Shown here in pieces: positions 43,888-51,947 of a stretch of 64,000 nt of DNA. The position numbers and the translations under genes are program-made. Every line of letters begins with the position of its first letter. Position 1 is the first letter of the stretch. Origin of the DNA: Onstottus_B sp049273855 (GTDB taxonomy: Bacteria; Acidobacteriota; Blastocatellia; UBA7656); the NCBI GenBank assembly GCA_049273855.1, contig JBASRN010000012.1, positions 13,802-77,801 on the forward strand. Reading direction: 5' to 3'. The notes under the pieces are model-generated. The model was not told where the DNA came from, did no database searches, and was given only the letters and a program-made list of their open reading frames with translations.

Positions 43888-45435
43888 TTGCGCCGCAAGA
43901 TTTCGCTGTTGATCATAGTCGCATTTGTGGCCGCGCTCGCATCGATCAATCACGGTTGCTCTCGTTCGTCGGATCCGGATGCGGAGATGGACGGCAGCGT
44001 AAGTTTTGATCTCAGCGACCCCAAGCTAAAAGAGCGGCTCGGCGAAGATGATGGTTATGCTTTTGCTGTTCTGTATGGCGCCGACATTCACGGCAGCCTC
44101 GAGACCTGTGGCTGACCAAGCCACCCTATGGGTGGACTGGCACGGCGTGTCAGCTATATCAAGGCCTTTAAGCAAAGATCGAATTTAGAAGTACCCGCCT
44201 TGTTCGTCGACGCGGGCAACCTGTTCAGCGATGATCGCACCGTCGGCGATCAATTGTCCGCTGAGGTTATGACAAAAAACAAATGGGTAGTCAAGGAATA
44301 CGGAAATGTTCGCCACGATGCGGCGAACATCGGCTACCACGATTTGCCCTACCTCGGCGAGTTGCTCAAGAAGGAGGGCTATGACAAGAGGGTGGAGCAG
44401 TATCCGTTCATAGAGCAACTGATATCGGCGAACATTCAACCGGTTGACGACCAGCGTCGAGCGCCGGCTCCTTACGTAATTCGCGAAATCACCCTCAAGC
44501 GGGGGGTGCCCGGCAAGAAGCTTCGAGTGGGAATAGTTGGCTTCACCGAGGCCAAGTCAATCAACAATATCGATAAGCAATTGGTTTACGGCGGCTTTCG
44601 TGTGGACGACGTGTTTGAGTCGGCGAAAAAGGTATTGCCTGAGTTGAAGCAGAAGACTGATTTCATCGTTGCGCTTGCCTACGTGCCATCCGACGTCGCA
44701 CAACGGCTGGCTAGCGAGAACCCGGAGATAGACACCATCATCGGCGCACGGCAGCTTAACAGCATGGATGAGCCTCAGCACTTCAACCGGGCCACAATCG
44801 CCTACGCCTACAACCAGACCAAGTACCTTGGCGAGATGCGAGTCTACGTGAAGAGCGACGGGACTGTTGAGAACCAGGTGAACCGGTTTGTCGCACTTGA
44901 TTCCTCGATACCCGACGATTCATCGGCCCTCGAAGCGGTGACAGCCGCGCACGATGAGTTCACCAAGTTGCAGAACGAAGCCGCTCAGTCGCGGTTTGGC
45001 GGCAACGGGACTTCGGCCCTGGAGAGCGCAGCGTTGTCTCCCTTCGTGGGAGGCGCCACCTGCGCGGGATGTCACGTGGAGGAGGACAGGATATGGTCCA
45101 CGACGAGGCATGCCCACGCGATGGCCACGCTCGAGGAAAAGAAACAACAGTTCGACAACGAGTGCGTCGGATGTCACGTGGTCGGTTTTGAGAAGGGGGG
45201 CTTTCAGTCGCTGATAACTACGCCGCAGTTCGCAAATGTACAGTGCGAGTCGTGTCACGGCCCGGGCCGAGAGCATGCCGGCAACCCGGGCAAAGGCTAC
45301 GGGCTGGTGGCAACGCCGGTCGGCTGCACACAGTGCCACGCTCCGCCAAACGACCCCGACTTTGATTTCGCGGTCTACTGGCCGAAGATAAAGCACGGAA
45401 GTACGGACCCGATCGCTAGCGCCAAAGTGCCATGA
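43888..45435 (+). CDS. putative selenocysteine-containing tetraheme c-type cytochrome (ExtKL-like)
   Basis: Read through the in-frame TGA at 44113-44115, this is a 515-residue protein. TTG 43888 follows GGAGG; a signal or lipoprotein leader ends near HGC24. The UshA/metallophosphatase-like domain begins YGADIHGSLETCGU, with U76 where homologues have the second Cys of a CGC motif, then GGLARRVSYIKA, FVDAGNLF and DAANIGYHDL. Four heme sites follow: CxxCH at C392, C426, C453 and C480. Both halves are in one frame with no other lesion. I recall a family annotated multiheme cytochrome (seleno)protein ExtKL, linked to extracellular electron transfer in Geobacter; membership here is inference. SelA-D are not in the window. 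Confidence 0.82.
44116..44153 (+). promoter_or_regulatory. candidate bacterial SECIS element
   Basis: Directly after the TGA come two adjacent hairpins. CCACCC/GGGTGG (44121-44135) has a TAT loop. CTGGCAC/GTGTCAG (44137-44153) is a 7-bp stem with one G-U pair and the apical loop GGC at 44144-44146. The second has a G in the first two loop positions, 28 nt after the TGA. As I recall, bacterial SECIS elements need such a G and a UGA-to-loop distance of about 16-37 nt. SelB binding is inference. Confidence 0.65.
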
Positions 45436-45449
45436 ATCGGACCTGACCT

Positions 45450-45911
45450 GTGGTTACCGTTATGTTGACCGAGTTGCTCGCGCTGCTTCCCCGGATGATT
45501 CGCCAGTCGGGCGATTCAGATGAAGCGCGCGAACAGGCGGCGTTCGCCGCGTGGGAAGTAGGGGCAGGCTCTCATGTCCGCAGGGTCACCAGGCCGGTGA
45601 AGCTCGAGCGAAAAACGCTGATCGTTGCCGTCCCCGATGCAACCTGGCGAACGCAGCTTGGTCAAATGCGAGGGCAGTTCCTGTTCAAGCTCAACTCGCT
45701 GCTGGGCAGCCCCCTGGTGACCTCGCTCGAGTTTGTTGTAAACCCGAGTCTGATCGGCAGCGACGTACAGTCCCCTCAATCTGTTCAGTTCATCGCCCCC
45801 GAAAGAGAGGCGCTTCCCCTGCGCGAGCAGGCCGACCGGATCGCTGATCCGGAGATCCGCGCAGCCTACCTGCGCGCGGCTGGAAAATGCCTGGAAAGAA
45901 GGGCCAGATGA
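45450..45911 (+). CDS. DUF721 domain protein
   Basis: This 153-residue protein has the DUF721 core (AFAAWEVGAGSHVRRVTRPV, then KLERKTLIVAVPDATWRTQL and QFLFKLNSLLG). DUF721 proteins are small, and some (DciA) load the replicative helicase; an equivalent role here is possible but unproven. The start is GTG 45450, 14 nt after the cytochrome stop. The stop overlaps the ABC ATPase start (ATGA). The C-terminal arm (residues 110-150) is variable. Confidence 0.82.
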   Translation: MVTVMLTELLALLPRMIRQSGDSDEAREQAAFAAWEVGAGSHVRRVTRPVKLERKTLIVAVPDATWRTQLGQMRGQFLFKLNSLLGSPLVTSLEFVVNPSLIGSDVQSPQSVQFIAPEREALPLREQADRIADPEIRAAYLRAAGKCLERRAR

Positions 45912-46873
45912 CCGCGACATCAACCGCCAGATCTAAAGTAGTAATCGAGATCGACCAGCTCACCAAAGACTACGAAGTGGGCTTTCTGAAGAAGAAGAAA
46001 GTTCGCGCGCTCGACCACCTCACTCTGGGCGTCACGGCCGGAGAGATTTTCGGTTTCCTCGGGCCCAACGGCGCCGGGAAAACCACAACGCTCAAGCTGC
46101 TTACCCGGCTGATCTATCCGACCGAAGGAACCGCTCGCATACTCGGTCAGCCGATAGACGACGTTGCGACTCGATCGCGCGTCGGCTACCTTCCTGAGAA
46201 TCCGTACTTTTATGATTACCTTTCGGGCAGGGAGCTGCTCGAATACACCGCCGCTCTGTTTGGCGTCCCTAAACGGAAAGCTTCATGGCGCGCGGACGAG
46301 TTGCTTCATCTGGTGGGCCTCGACCGCGACCAGGCTGACCGCCAACTTCGCAAGTACTCCAAAGGCATGCTTCAGCGAATCGGCATCGCTCAGGCGCTGG
46401 TCAACGATCCCGAGATCGTGTTCATGGACGAGCCGATGTCCGGTCTCGATCCAATTGGTCGCCGCGAAATTCGTGACCTGCTGCTGTCCCTCCGCGCAAA
46501 GAACAGGACCGTCTTCTTCTCGTCTCACATTCTTTCGGACGTTGAAGCACTATGCGATCGAGCTGCGATTCTGAGCCGAGGCAAGCTTCTTCGGAGCGGA
46601 ACCGTTCAGGAGTTGTCCGGCGCGCAGGACTCAGCCCTCGAACTCGTCGCCATTGGAATCGACTTCTCCAGTCTCCGCGAGTTTTCTGCATCGATGTCAT
46701 CGCTTCAATCGGCTACCCCGACGCCAAACGGGGTTCACCTGGTGCTTGGCGATGAAACCGAGGTTGACGAAGCGCTGGCGGTGATTCGCAGATGCGGTGG
46801 CAAGCTTGTCTCGATAAATCCGCGGCGGCGCTCGCTCGAGGATATTTTCTCGAACTCCCAACAGCAGCGCTGA
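45908..46873 (+). CDS. ABC transporter ATP-binding protein
   Basis: This 321-residue ATPase has Walker A GPNGAGKTT, a Q-loop near LPENPYF, the ABC signature YSKGMLQRIG, Walker B IVFMDEPMSGLDP and the H-loop SSHIL. The layout, with a C-terminal 80-residue extension (ELVAIGIDFSSL onward), is that of type-2 exporters or CcmA/NatA-like ATPases. No permease gene adjoins it, so the cognate membrane partner must be elsewhere. ATG 45908 overlaps the DUF721 stop. The LolA-like gene follows by 11 nt. Confidence 0.92.
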   Translation: MTATSTARSKVVIEIDQLTKDYEVGFLKKKKVRALDHLTLGVTAGEIFGFLGPNGAGKTTTLKLLTRLIYPTEGTARILGQPIDDVATRSRVGYLPENPYFYDYLSGRELLEYTAALFGVPKRKASWRADELLHLVGLDRDQADRQLRKYSKGMLQRIGIAQALVNDPEIVFMDEPMSGLDPIGRREIRDLLLSLRAKNRTVFFSSHILSDVEALCDRAAILSRGKLLRSGTVQELSGAQDSALELVAIGIDFSSLREFSASMSSLQSATPTPNGVHLVLGDETEVDEALAVIRRCGGKLVSINPRRRSLEDIFSNSQQQR

Positions 46874-46884
46874 CTCTTCGTACG

Positions 46885-47664
46885 ATGTCGATAATCAGAC
46901 TTAGAGCCAGCGGCTGTGCTAGCTCCTTTACTTCTCTGTCATTGCTTGAGCGCTGGCGACGCGCGCGCTGGTTTGCCGCCGTTGCCGCGACTGCTTTACT
47001 ATACCTCGCGGTATGCGCGGTGGCGCATGCGACGAGCTTACTGGCGACGATCAACATCACAACGCAACAGACCCCCGACCTCGGCGCGTTGATCGACGGT
47101 ATTCAGAGCAAGTACTCCCGAATACGGGGCATCGCAGCGGAATTCGTTCAAGTGTACCGGGGCAACGACGGAAGGACGATTCGCGAGTCAGGACGTCTGT
47201 TGCTAAAGCGCCCAAGCAAGGCTCGTTGGGATTACTCGGAGCCCGGAAGAAAGCTGTTCGTCTCAGACGGAAAGAACGTCTTTTTCTACGTGCTCGGCGA
47301 GAGGCACGCGACAAAATCGACAATCAAGGAATCGGTTGATCCTCAGATCCCGTTTCTCTTCCTGCTCGGCAGAGGAAATCTCCGACGGGACTTCAGCCGG
47401 ATTGAGCTTGTCAGCGGCGAGCGGCCCGCTGCAGCAGGCAACGTAGTGCTGAAGCTTGTGCCAAAACGCGCTCCGGAAGAGTTCAAGCAGTTGCTGGTCG
47501 AAGTCTCGCCCGCTTCCTTTGAGGTTCGGCGGCTTGTAATCTTTGAGCAAAGCGGAGCGCGAATGGATTTCTTGCTGTCGAACGTGCAGGAAAACTATGT
47601 GGCTTCCGACGCCCAGTTCCAATTCACGCCTCCTACGGGCGTTACCGTCAAACAGGCGCGTTAG
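46885..47664 (+). CDS. LolA-like outer-membrane lipoprotein carrier
   Basis: This 259-residue exported protein has an N-terminal hydrophobic segment (WFAAVAATALLYLAVCAVAHA) after a long basic leader. The mature domain is LolA-like: IRGIAAEFVQVYRG, then GRLLLKRPSKARWDYSEP, KLFVSDGKNVFFYV and the end FTPPTGVTVKQ. LolA shuttles lipoproteins from LolCDE to LolB in the periplasm. ATG 46885 follows the ABC ATPase stop by 11 nt, so one operon is likely. It is longer at the N-terminus than typical LolA. Confidence 0.88.
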   Translation: MSIIRLRASGCASSFTSLSLLERWRRARWFAAVAATALLYLAVCAVAHATSLLATINITTQQTPDLGALIDGIQSKYSRIRGIAAEFVQVYRGNDGRTIRESGRLLLKRPSKARWDYSEPGRKLFVSDGKNVFFYVLGERHATKSTIKESVDPQIPFLFLLGRGNLRRDFSRIELVSGERPAAAGNVVLKLVPKRAPEEFKQLLVEVSPASFEVRRLVIFEQSGARMDFLLSNVQENYVASDAQFQFTPPTGVTVKQAR

Positions 47665-47730
47665 GTTTCCGCAGACCGACGTTAAGAGGGCACAACCAGA
47701 ACTGCCGTTAGGCGGAGCCGTCAAGTACTG

Positions 47731-48213
47731 CTATTTCACCTTCAGACCATGGACCTCGATGATCATATCTTTAAGAGTTAATGGGTCGGGGATCGGCTCA
47801 ATATAAAGGTCGATGGGCATCGACTGGTTTGGCCCCAGAGTCTCCTTGATGTTCGGAACCGGAGTTATGATCTTCTCCCTCACCACAACGTCGCCAAGGT
47901 CGATGGCCGCAGCGCGAAGCTGAAGTGCCGACAGCACGCTGTCGCCTGTGTTTTCGACCGTGCACGTTATGCGCCCGTACCGGTTGTTCAGCCTTTCCCC
48001 GTGACGCTTGTCAACGTTGTTGATCTTGATGAACTGAGCGTATGAGTCAAACTCCGCGGACCCGGCGCGCGCACTCTCCAGGGGGGTATTGTGCTTGCGA
48101 AAGGAAGTCACCAGTATGATCAAGACGACGACCAACGTAACCGCTATGCCACTCACGATCATAACCGATCTCGATCGGTCTTTTTCTTCGTTCCCTGCTC
48201 TTGGCTCGAACAT
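47731..48213 (-). CDS. single-pass membrane protein of unknown function
   Basis: This 160-residue protein has a charged N-terminus, one TM helix (VMIVSGIAVTLVVVLIILVT, residues 17-36) and an extracytoplasmic beta domain (RITCTVENTGDSVLSALQLR, then LGPNQSMPIDLYIEPIP), as in DUF2393-like or FxLYD-type periplasmic domains. The role is unknown. It lies 4 nt after the PmbA-like gene on the same strand and may be cotranscribed with it. Confidence 0.7.
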   Translation of the reverse strand: MFEPRAGNEEKDRSRSVMIVSGIAVTLVVVLIILVTSFRKHNTPLESARAGSAEFDSYAQFIKINNVDKRHGERLNNRYGRITCTVENTGDSVLSALQLRAAAIDLGDVVVREKIITPVPNIKETLGPNQSMPIDLYIEPIPDPLTLKDMIIEVHGLKVK

Positions 48214-48217
48214 ATGA

Positions 48218-49567
48218 TCAGGCTCCTATCGTCATCCGTCCGATCAACAGCGTCGGCGAGACCACGCTTCCTCGAAAGTCCAGGTCGCTCCCGATCATCT
48301 CTACCGCGTTCAGCATCTCCTTGAGGTTCCCCGCGATCGTCACACCTTGAACCGGAAAAGTGAGCTCCCCCTTCTCAATCCAAATACCGGAGGCTGAGCG
48401 TGAATAGTCACCGGTTACGATGTTCACGCCAAAGCCGATCAACTCCGTCACGTAAAAGCCTTTCGAGACGGATTTGATAATCTCCTCCGGCGAATGCGGG
48501 CCAGGCTCGATGTACAGGTTCCCAGCGTCAACGCTTGGCGCTCCGACCAGACCCCGCGACGCGTTACCAGTCGACTTCAACCCCAGCTTCCGTGCGGTGT
48601 AGGTGTTCAAGAGATAGCTCTCAAGCCTTCCGTTGTTGATAACCACCGTCCTTCGGGTCGGCAATCCTTCCGCGTCGAACGGGCGAGAGCCGATTCCTCT
48701 CGGCTTCGCGCCGTTGTCCACCACGGTCAGCCTCTCGGACGCGACGCGCTCGCCCAGTTGTCCAACCAGAAAACTTGATTTTCTAAAGATCGATTCGCCC
48801 GAGACCGCATTCAAGATATCCCCGACAAGATCTCGTGCGATATTTGGCTCGAACACAACGGGCACGTTCTGAATCGGAACCGGACGCGCCCTGAGCTTTC
48901 GCAGCGTACGCCTGGCCGCCATCACTCCGATGTCCTCGGGCGTGTCGAGCTCCGACAGCTTCCGCCGGACGTCGTACCAGTAGTCGCGCTGCATCTTGCC
49001 GTCCACCGCGGCTACCGGGACTGCTATCAGCGAACAGGAGGTAGACCAGTACTCACCGGCAAAACCAAGCGAGTTCGCAAGGATTGCAGTACCAGAAGCC
49101 GAATCAAACCCGCCCCCGTCAAAGTTTATTATTTGATCGCTGTAGTCCTTTGCTGCGCGCTCCGCTCTTAGCGCAAGCTCGATCTTTTCCTCGGTTGGAA
49201 GCTGTTCGATCGCTGGGTCGTAGAGGTCAAGATCCGGGATCGAGGTGGCAAGCTCCTCCTGTTCAGGAAGCCCGGCGGTGTCGTCCGGGGAGGTAGCTCG
49301 GGCAAGCTCGATCGCTTCATCCATCAGCGTCAGCACAGTATCGCGACTCAGCTCCGAACCGGAGACCGATGCCTGTTTGCCGTCGATCAAGACGCGCAAA
49401 CCGAGCCCTTGATCGCTTGACTGCTTGAGCGTCTCTACCTCACCCAGCCTGACACCCACGGAGAACTCGGTGCGATGCCGTATGATGACCTCGGCCGCGC
49501 TTGCGCCGCGCCTCACTGCCTCATGGGCCAAATCCAGAGCGGATTCTTTCGTAGGTTCAAGTTTCAT
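48218..49567 (-). CDS. TldE/PmbA family protein
   Basis: This 449-residue protein is the non-catalytic partner of TldD. It shows the family start (ALDLAHEAVRRGASAAEVII), VRLGEVETLKQSSDQGLGLRV, and the C-terminal GVNIVTGDYSRSASGIWIEKG and PVQGVTIAGNLKEML. It lacks the HExxH zinc motif, as expected for TldE. TldD/TldE form a heterodimeric protease that unfolds and trims substrates, including some modified peptides and CcdA. It lies directly downstream of the tldD-like gene. Confidence 0.93.
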   Translation of the reverse strand: MKLEPTKESALDLAHEAVRRGASAAEVIIRHRTEFSVGVRLGEVETLKQSSDQGLGLRVLIDGKQASVSGSELSRDTVLTLMDEAIELARATSPDDTAGLPEQEELATSIPDLDLYDPAIEQLPTEEKIELALRAERAAKDYSDQIINFDGGGFDSASGTAILANSLGFAGEYWSTSCSLIAVPVAAVDGKMQRDYWYDVRRKLSELDTPEDIGVMAARRTLRKLRARPVPIQNVPVVFEPNIARDLVGDILNAVSGESIFRKSSFLVGQLGERVASERLTVVDNGAKPRGIGSRPFDAEGLPTRRTVVINNGRLESYLLNTYTARKLGLKSTGNASRGLVGAPSVDAGNLYIEPGPHSPEEIIKSVSKGFYVTELIGFGVNIVTGDYSRSASGIWIEKGELTFPVQGVTIAGNLKEMLNAVEMIGSDLDFRGSVVSPTLLIGRMTIGA

Positions 49568-49631
49568 TCAGCGTTTTGAGTTGTAAGATCGCGGGCGATT
49601 GTTGGATTGCGTACAATAGCCGGAGGCGGCT

Positions 49632-51068
49632 TCATCTTTGAGTGCCGCCGACGGTCATCTCGCTTATTTTGATCGTAGGAATTCCGACGCCCACGGGGAT
49701 GTTCTGCCCGTCCTTGCCGCACACTCCCACGCCTGGGTCGAGCTCGAGGTCGTTGCCCACCGCGGTGACGTGTTTGAGTGACTCGGGACCGTTGCCGCGC
49801 AGGGTCGCGCCCTTAACGGGCGCCGTAACCTTACCGTCTTCGATCAGATACGCCTCGGAAGCCGAAAACGCAAACTCCCCGCTTGTGATGTCAACCTGGC
49901 CGCCCCCGAACTGCACCGCGTAGATGCCTCGCTTCACCGACCGGATTATGTCTTCGCTGGTGTCTTTGCCAGCGAGCATAAACGTGTTGGTCATGCGTGG
50001 CAACGGCATGTGCTTGTAACTTTGCCGACGGCCGTTACCGGTGCGCTCGGACCTCATTAGACCTGAGTTCAAGTAGTCACTCATGTAAGCGCGAAGGATT
50101 CCGTTCTCGATCAGCACGGTTCGGCTTGTCGGGTGACCTTCATCGTCAATATTGAGTGAGCCGCGCAGGTCCGGTATCGCGCCGTCGTCGACGACTGTGC
50201 ATAGCTCCGAAGCTACAGGCTGGCCGATAAGACCCGAGAACGCCGAGGTCCGCTTGCGGTTGAAGTCCGACTCCAACCCGTGCCCGACTGCTTCGTGCAA
50301 CAGAATGCCGGGCCAGCCTGGACCAAGCACGACTTCAAACTTCCCTGCAGGAGTGTCGACCGCCTCAAGCTGAATAATCGCCTGGCGCGCGGCTTCCTCG
50401 CCCAGGTGCTCGGGAGTCAACTCGTTCTCGAAGAAGTGGAGACCGATCCTTCCGCCGCCTCCTGCGCGGCCGACTTGAAGATTCCCGTCGTCGTCCGCAA
50501 TACAGCTCAGTCCAAACCGCGCCATTGGCTGCACGTCACCCACCAATCTTCGGTCGGACGAAGCAATCATCACGTACTTCATCTCATCAGTGATCGAGGA
50601 CTGTACCTCGCGTATTCGAGAGTCGTATCGGCGCGCGACCACGTCTCCTCTCTTGATCAGCTCGATCTTGGTCGCCAGCTCGACGGAAGACATCGGCGTT
50701 TCAACCGGATACAGATCCAACTCATTAGGCGTCGCATTCACAGCCGACGGCTGTCTGCTCCCGCCGGTTCGCGCAATGTGGCTCGCAGTTTCGGCGGCGC
50801 GGCGGATTGCGTCAAACTCTATCTCGTCGGTGTATGCGTAGCCCGTCTTATCGCCGATGATGACGCGAACTCCGACGCCCTGCGTGACTGACTTGGTCGC
50901 CGCCTTGATGATCTGTTCTTCGAGGTTCACCGTCGAGCCTACCCGGTGTTCGAAATAGAGGTCGGCGTAGTCCCCGCCACGCGCAAGCGCCGTCGCCAGC
51001 AACTTATCCACGTCGCCCTCGGTTAATCCAAATCGGTCAAAGAAAAATCGGATTGGGTCTCTAGTCAT
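49632..51068 (-). CDS. tldD: TldD family metalloprotease
   Basis: This 478-residue peptidase has the zinc motif H258-E-A-V-G-H262 in LLHEAVGHGLE and the usual TldD features (YADLYFEHRVGSTVNLEEQI, GGQVDITSGEFAFSASEAYL, TLRGNGPESL, GVCGKDGQNIPVGVG). Its partner TldE/PmbA is encoded 64 nt downstream. Together they process peptides in the cytoplasm. GGGAATATG precedes the start. The 87-nt gap upstream separates it from menG. Confidence 0.95.
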   Translation of the reverse strand: MTRDPIRFFFDRFGLTEGDVDKLLATALARGGDYADLYFEHRVGSTVNLEEQIIKAATKSVTQGVGVRVIIGDKTGYAYTDEIEFDAIRRAAETASHIARTGGSRQPSAVNATPNELDLYPVETPMSSVELATKIELIKRGDVVARRYDSRIREVQSSITDEMKYVMIASSDRRLVGDVQPMARFGLSCIADDDGNLQVGRAGGGGRIGLHFFENELTPEHLGEEAARQAIIQLEAVDTPAGKFEVVLGPGWPGILLHEAVGHGLESDFNRKRTSAFSGLIGQPVASELCTVVDDGAIPDLRGSLNIDDEGHPTSRTVLIENGILRAYMSDYLNSGLMRSERTGNGRRQSYKHMPLPRMTNTFMLAGKDTSEDIIRSVKRGIYAVQFGGGQVDITSGEFAFSASEAYLIEDGKVTAPVKGATLRGNGPESLKHVTAVGNDLELDPGVGVCGKDGQNIPVGVGIPTIKISEMTVGGTQR

Positions 51069-51155
51069 ATTCCCTTTGCCGGCGAGCTCAAAACCTGCAG
51101 CTAAGACTCAACCACCCCGTCTCAAAGTAAACAGATAAAGAAAAGCATTCGTGCT

Positions 51156-51947
51156 TTATTGTCGTTGGGGTTCTTTCTTTCTCTGCAAATTCTTCTCGCC
51201 CACGTGTAAGGCGGCGATCCCGCCAGCGAGATTGTAATATCTGACGCTTGAAAAACCAACCGCCCGCATTCTGTCCGCAAGAGCGTTCTGGTCCGGAAAC
51301 GTCAGCACTGACTCGGGCAAATACCGATAAGCGAAGCTTGAACCCGAGACGGCATTTCCTATGCGAGGAAGCACCCGGGTGAAGTAGAAGTGAAAGAGGC
51401 TGCGAAAGATCGGCATTTGCGGGCGGGAAAACTCAAGCACCGCCGCGCATCCGCCTGGCTTCAACAAGCGATAAACTTCGCGCAACCCGTCGCCGATGTT
51501 TTCCAGGTTTCTCAGCCCGAACGCCATCGACACCACGTCGAAGCTGTCGTCGGCCATCGGGCACTGGAGCGCATCTCCTTCGACAAGTTCAACCGGAAGC
51601 GTTCCGCCGCGAAGTTTCGTCCGCCCGAGCGTGAGCATCGGATGGCAAAAGTCTACGCCAACAGTCGGAGCCAGCGCCGCAAGCTCCACTGTAAGCTCCG
51701 CTGTGCCACAACAAAGATCGAGCGCCTTCGAACCCGGCGCTTGCAAACGCTTGGCGACCTTACTTATCACAAACCGGCGCCACCGTTTATCGATGTTAAA
51801 CGACAGGACGTGATTCAGCAGATCGTAGCGAGGCGCAATCTCCGCAAACATCTCGCGGACACGCGCCGCCTTGCCACTTGCGCCAACGTCATCTACGCTG
51901 ACTTGCATCGCGTCGGATGTCCGGGGCCTTCGAAAGACACCCCTCAT
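51156..51947 (-). CDS. demethylmenaquinone/ubiquinone C-methyltransferase (MenG/UbiE)
   Basis: This 263-residue SAM-dependent methyltransferase has the UbiE/MenG signatures: VREMFAEIAPRYDLLNHVLS, then ALDLCCGTAELTVEL (SAM site), VEGDALQCPMADDSFDVVSMAFGLRN (two adjoining blocks) and CAAVLEFSRPQMP. It methylates the quinone ring in the last step of menaquinone synthesis. ATG 51947 overlaps the stop of the upstream M16-like gene by one base (TGATG), so translation is coupled. Confidence 0.92.
   Translation of the reverse strand: MRGVFRRPRTSDAMQVSVDDVGASGKAARVREMFAEIAPRYDLLNHVLSFNIDKRWRRFVISKVAKRLQAPGSKALDLCCGTAELTVELAALAPTVGVDFCHPMLTLGRTKLRGGTLPVELVEGDALQCPMADDSFDVVSMAFGLRNLENIGDGLREVYRLLKPGGCAAVLEFSRPQMPIFRSLFHFYFTRVLPRIGNAVSGSSFAYRYLPESVLTFPDQNALADRMRAVGFSSVRYYNLAGGIAALHVGEKNLQRKKEPQRQ

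Noticed and set aside
43837..44115. A separate 92-codon gene ending at TGA 44115, with a second gene from ATG 44128
   Set aside because: Both parts are in one frame and make one continuous family domain through CG-stop-PSHPMGGLARR. The second part has no ribosome site. Readthrough as Sec is the better model.
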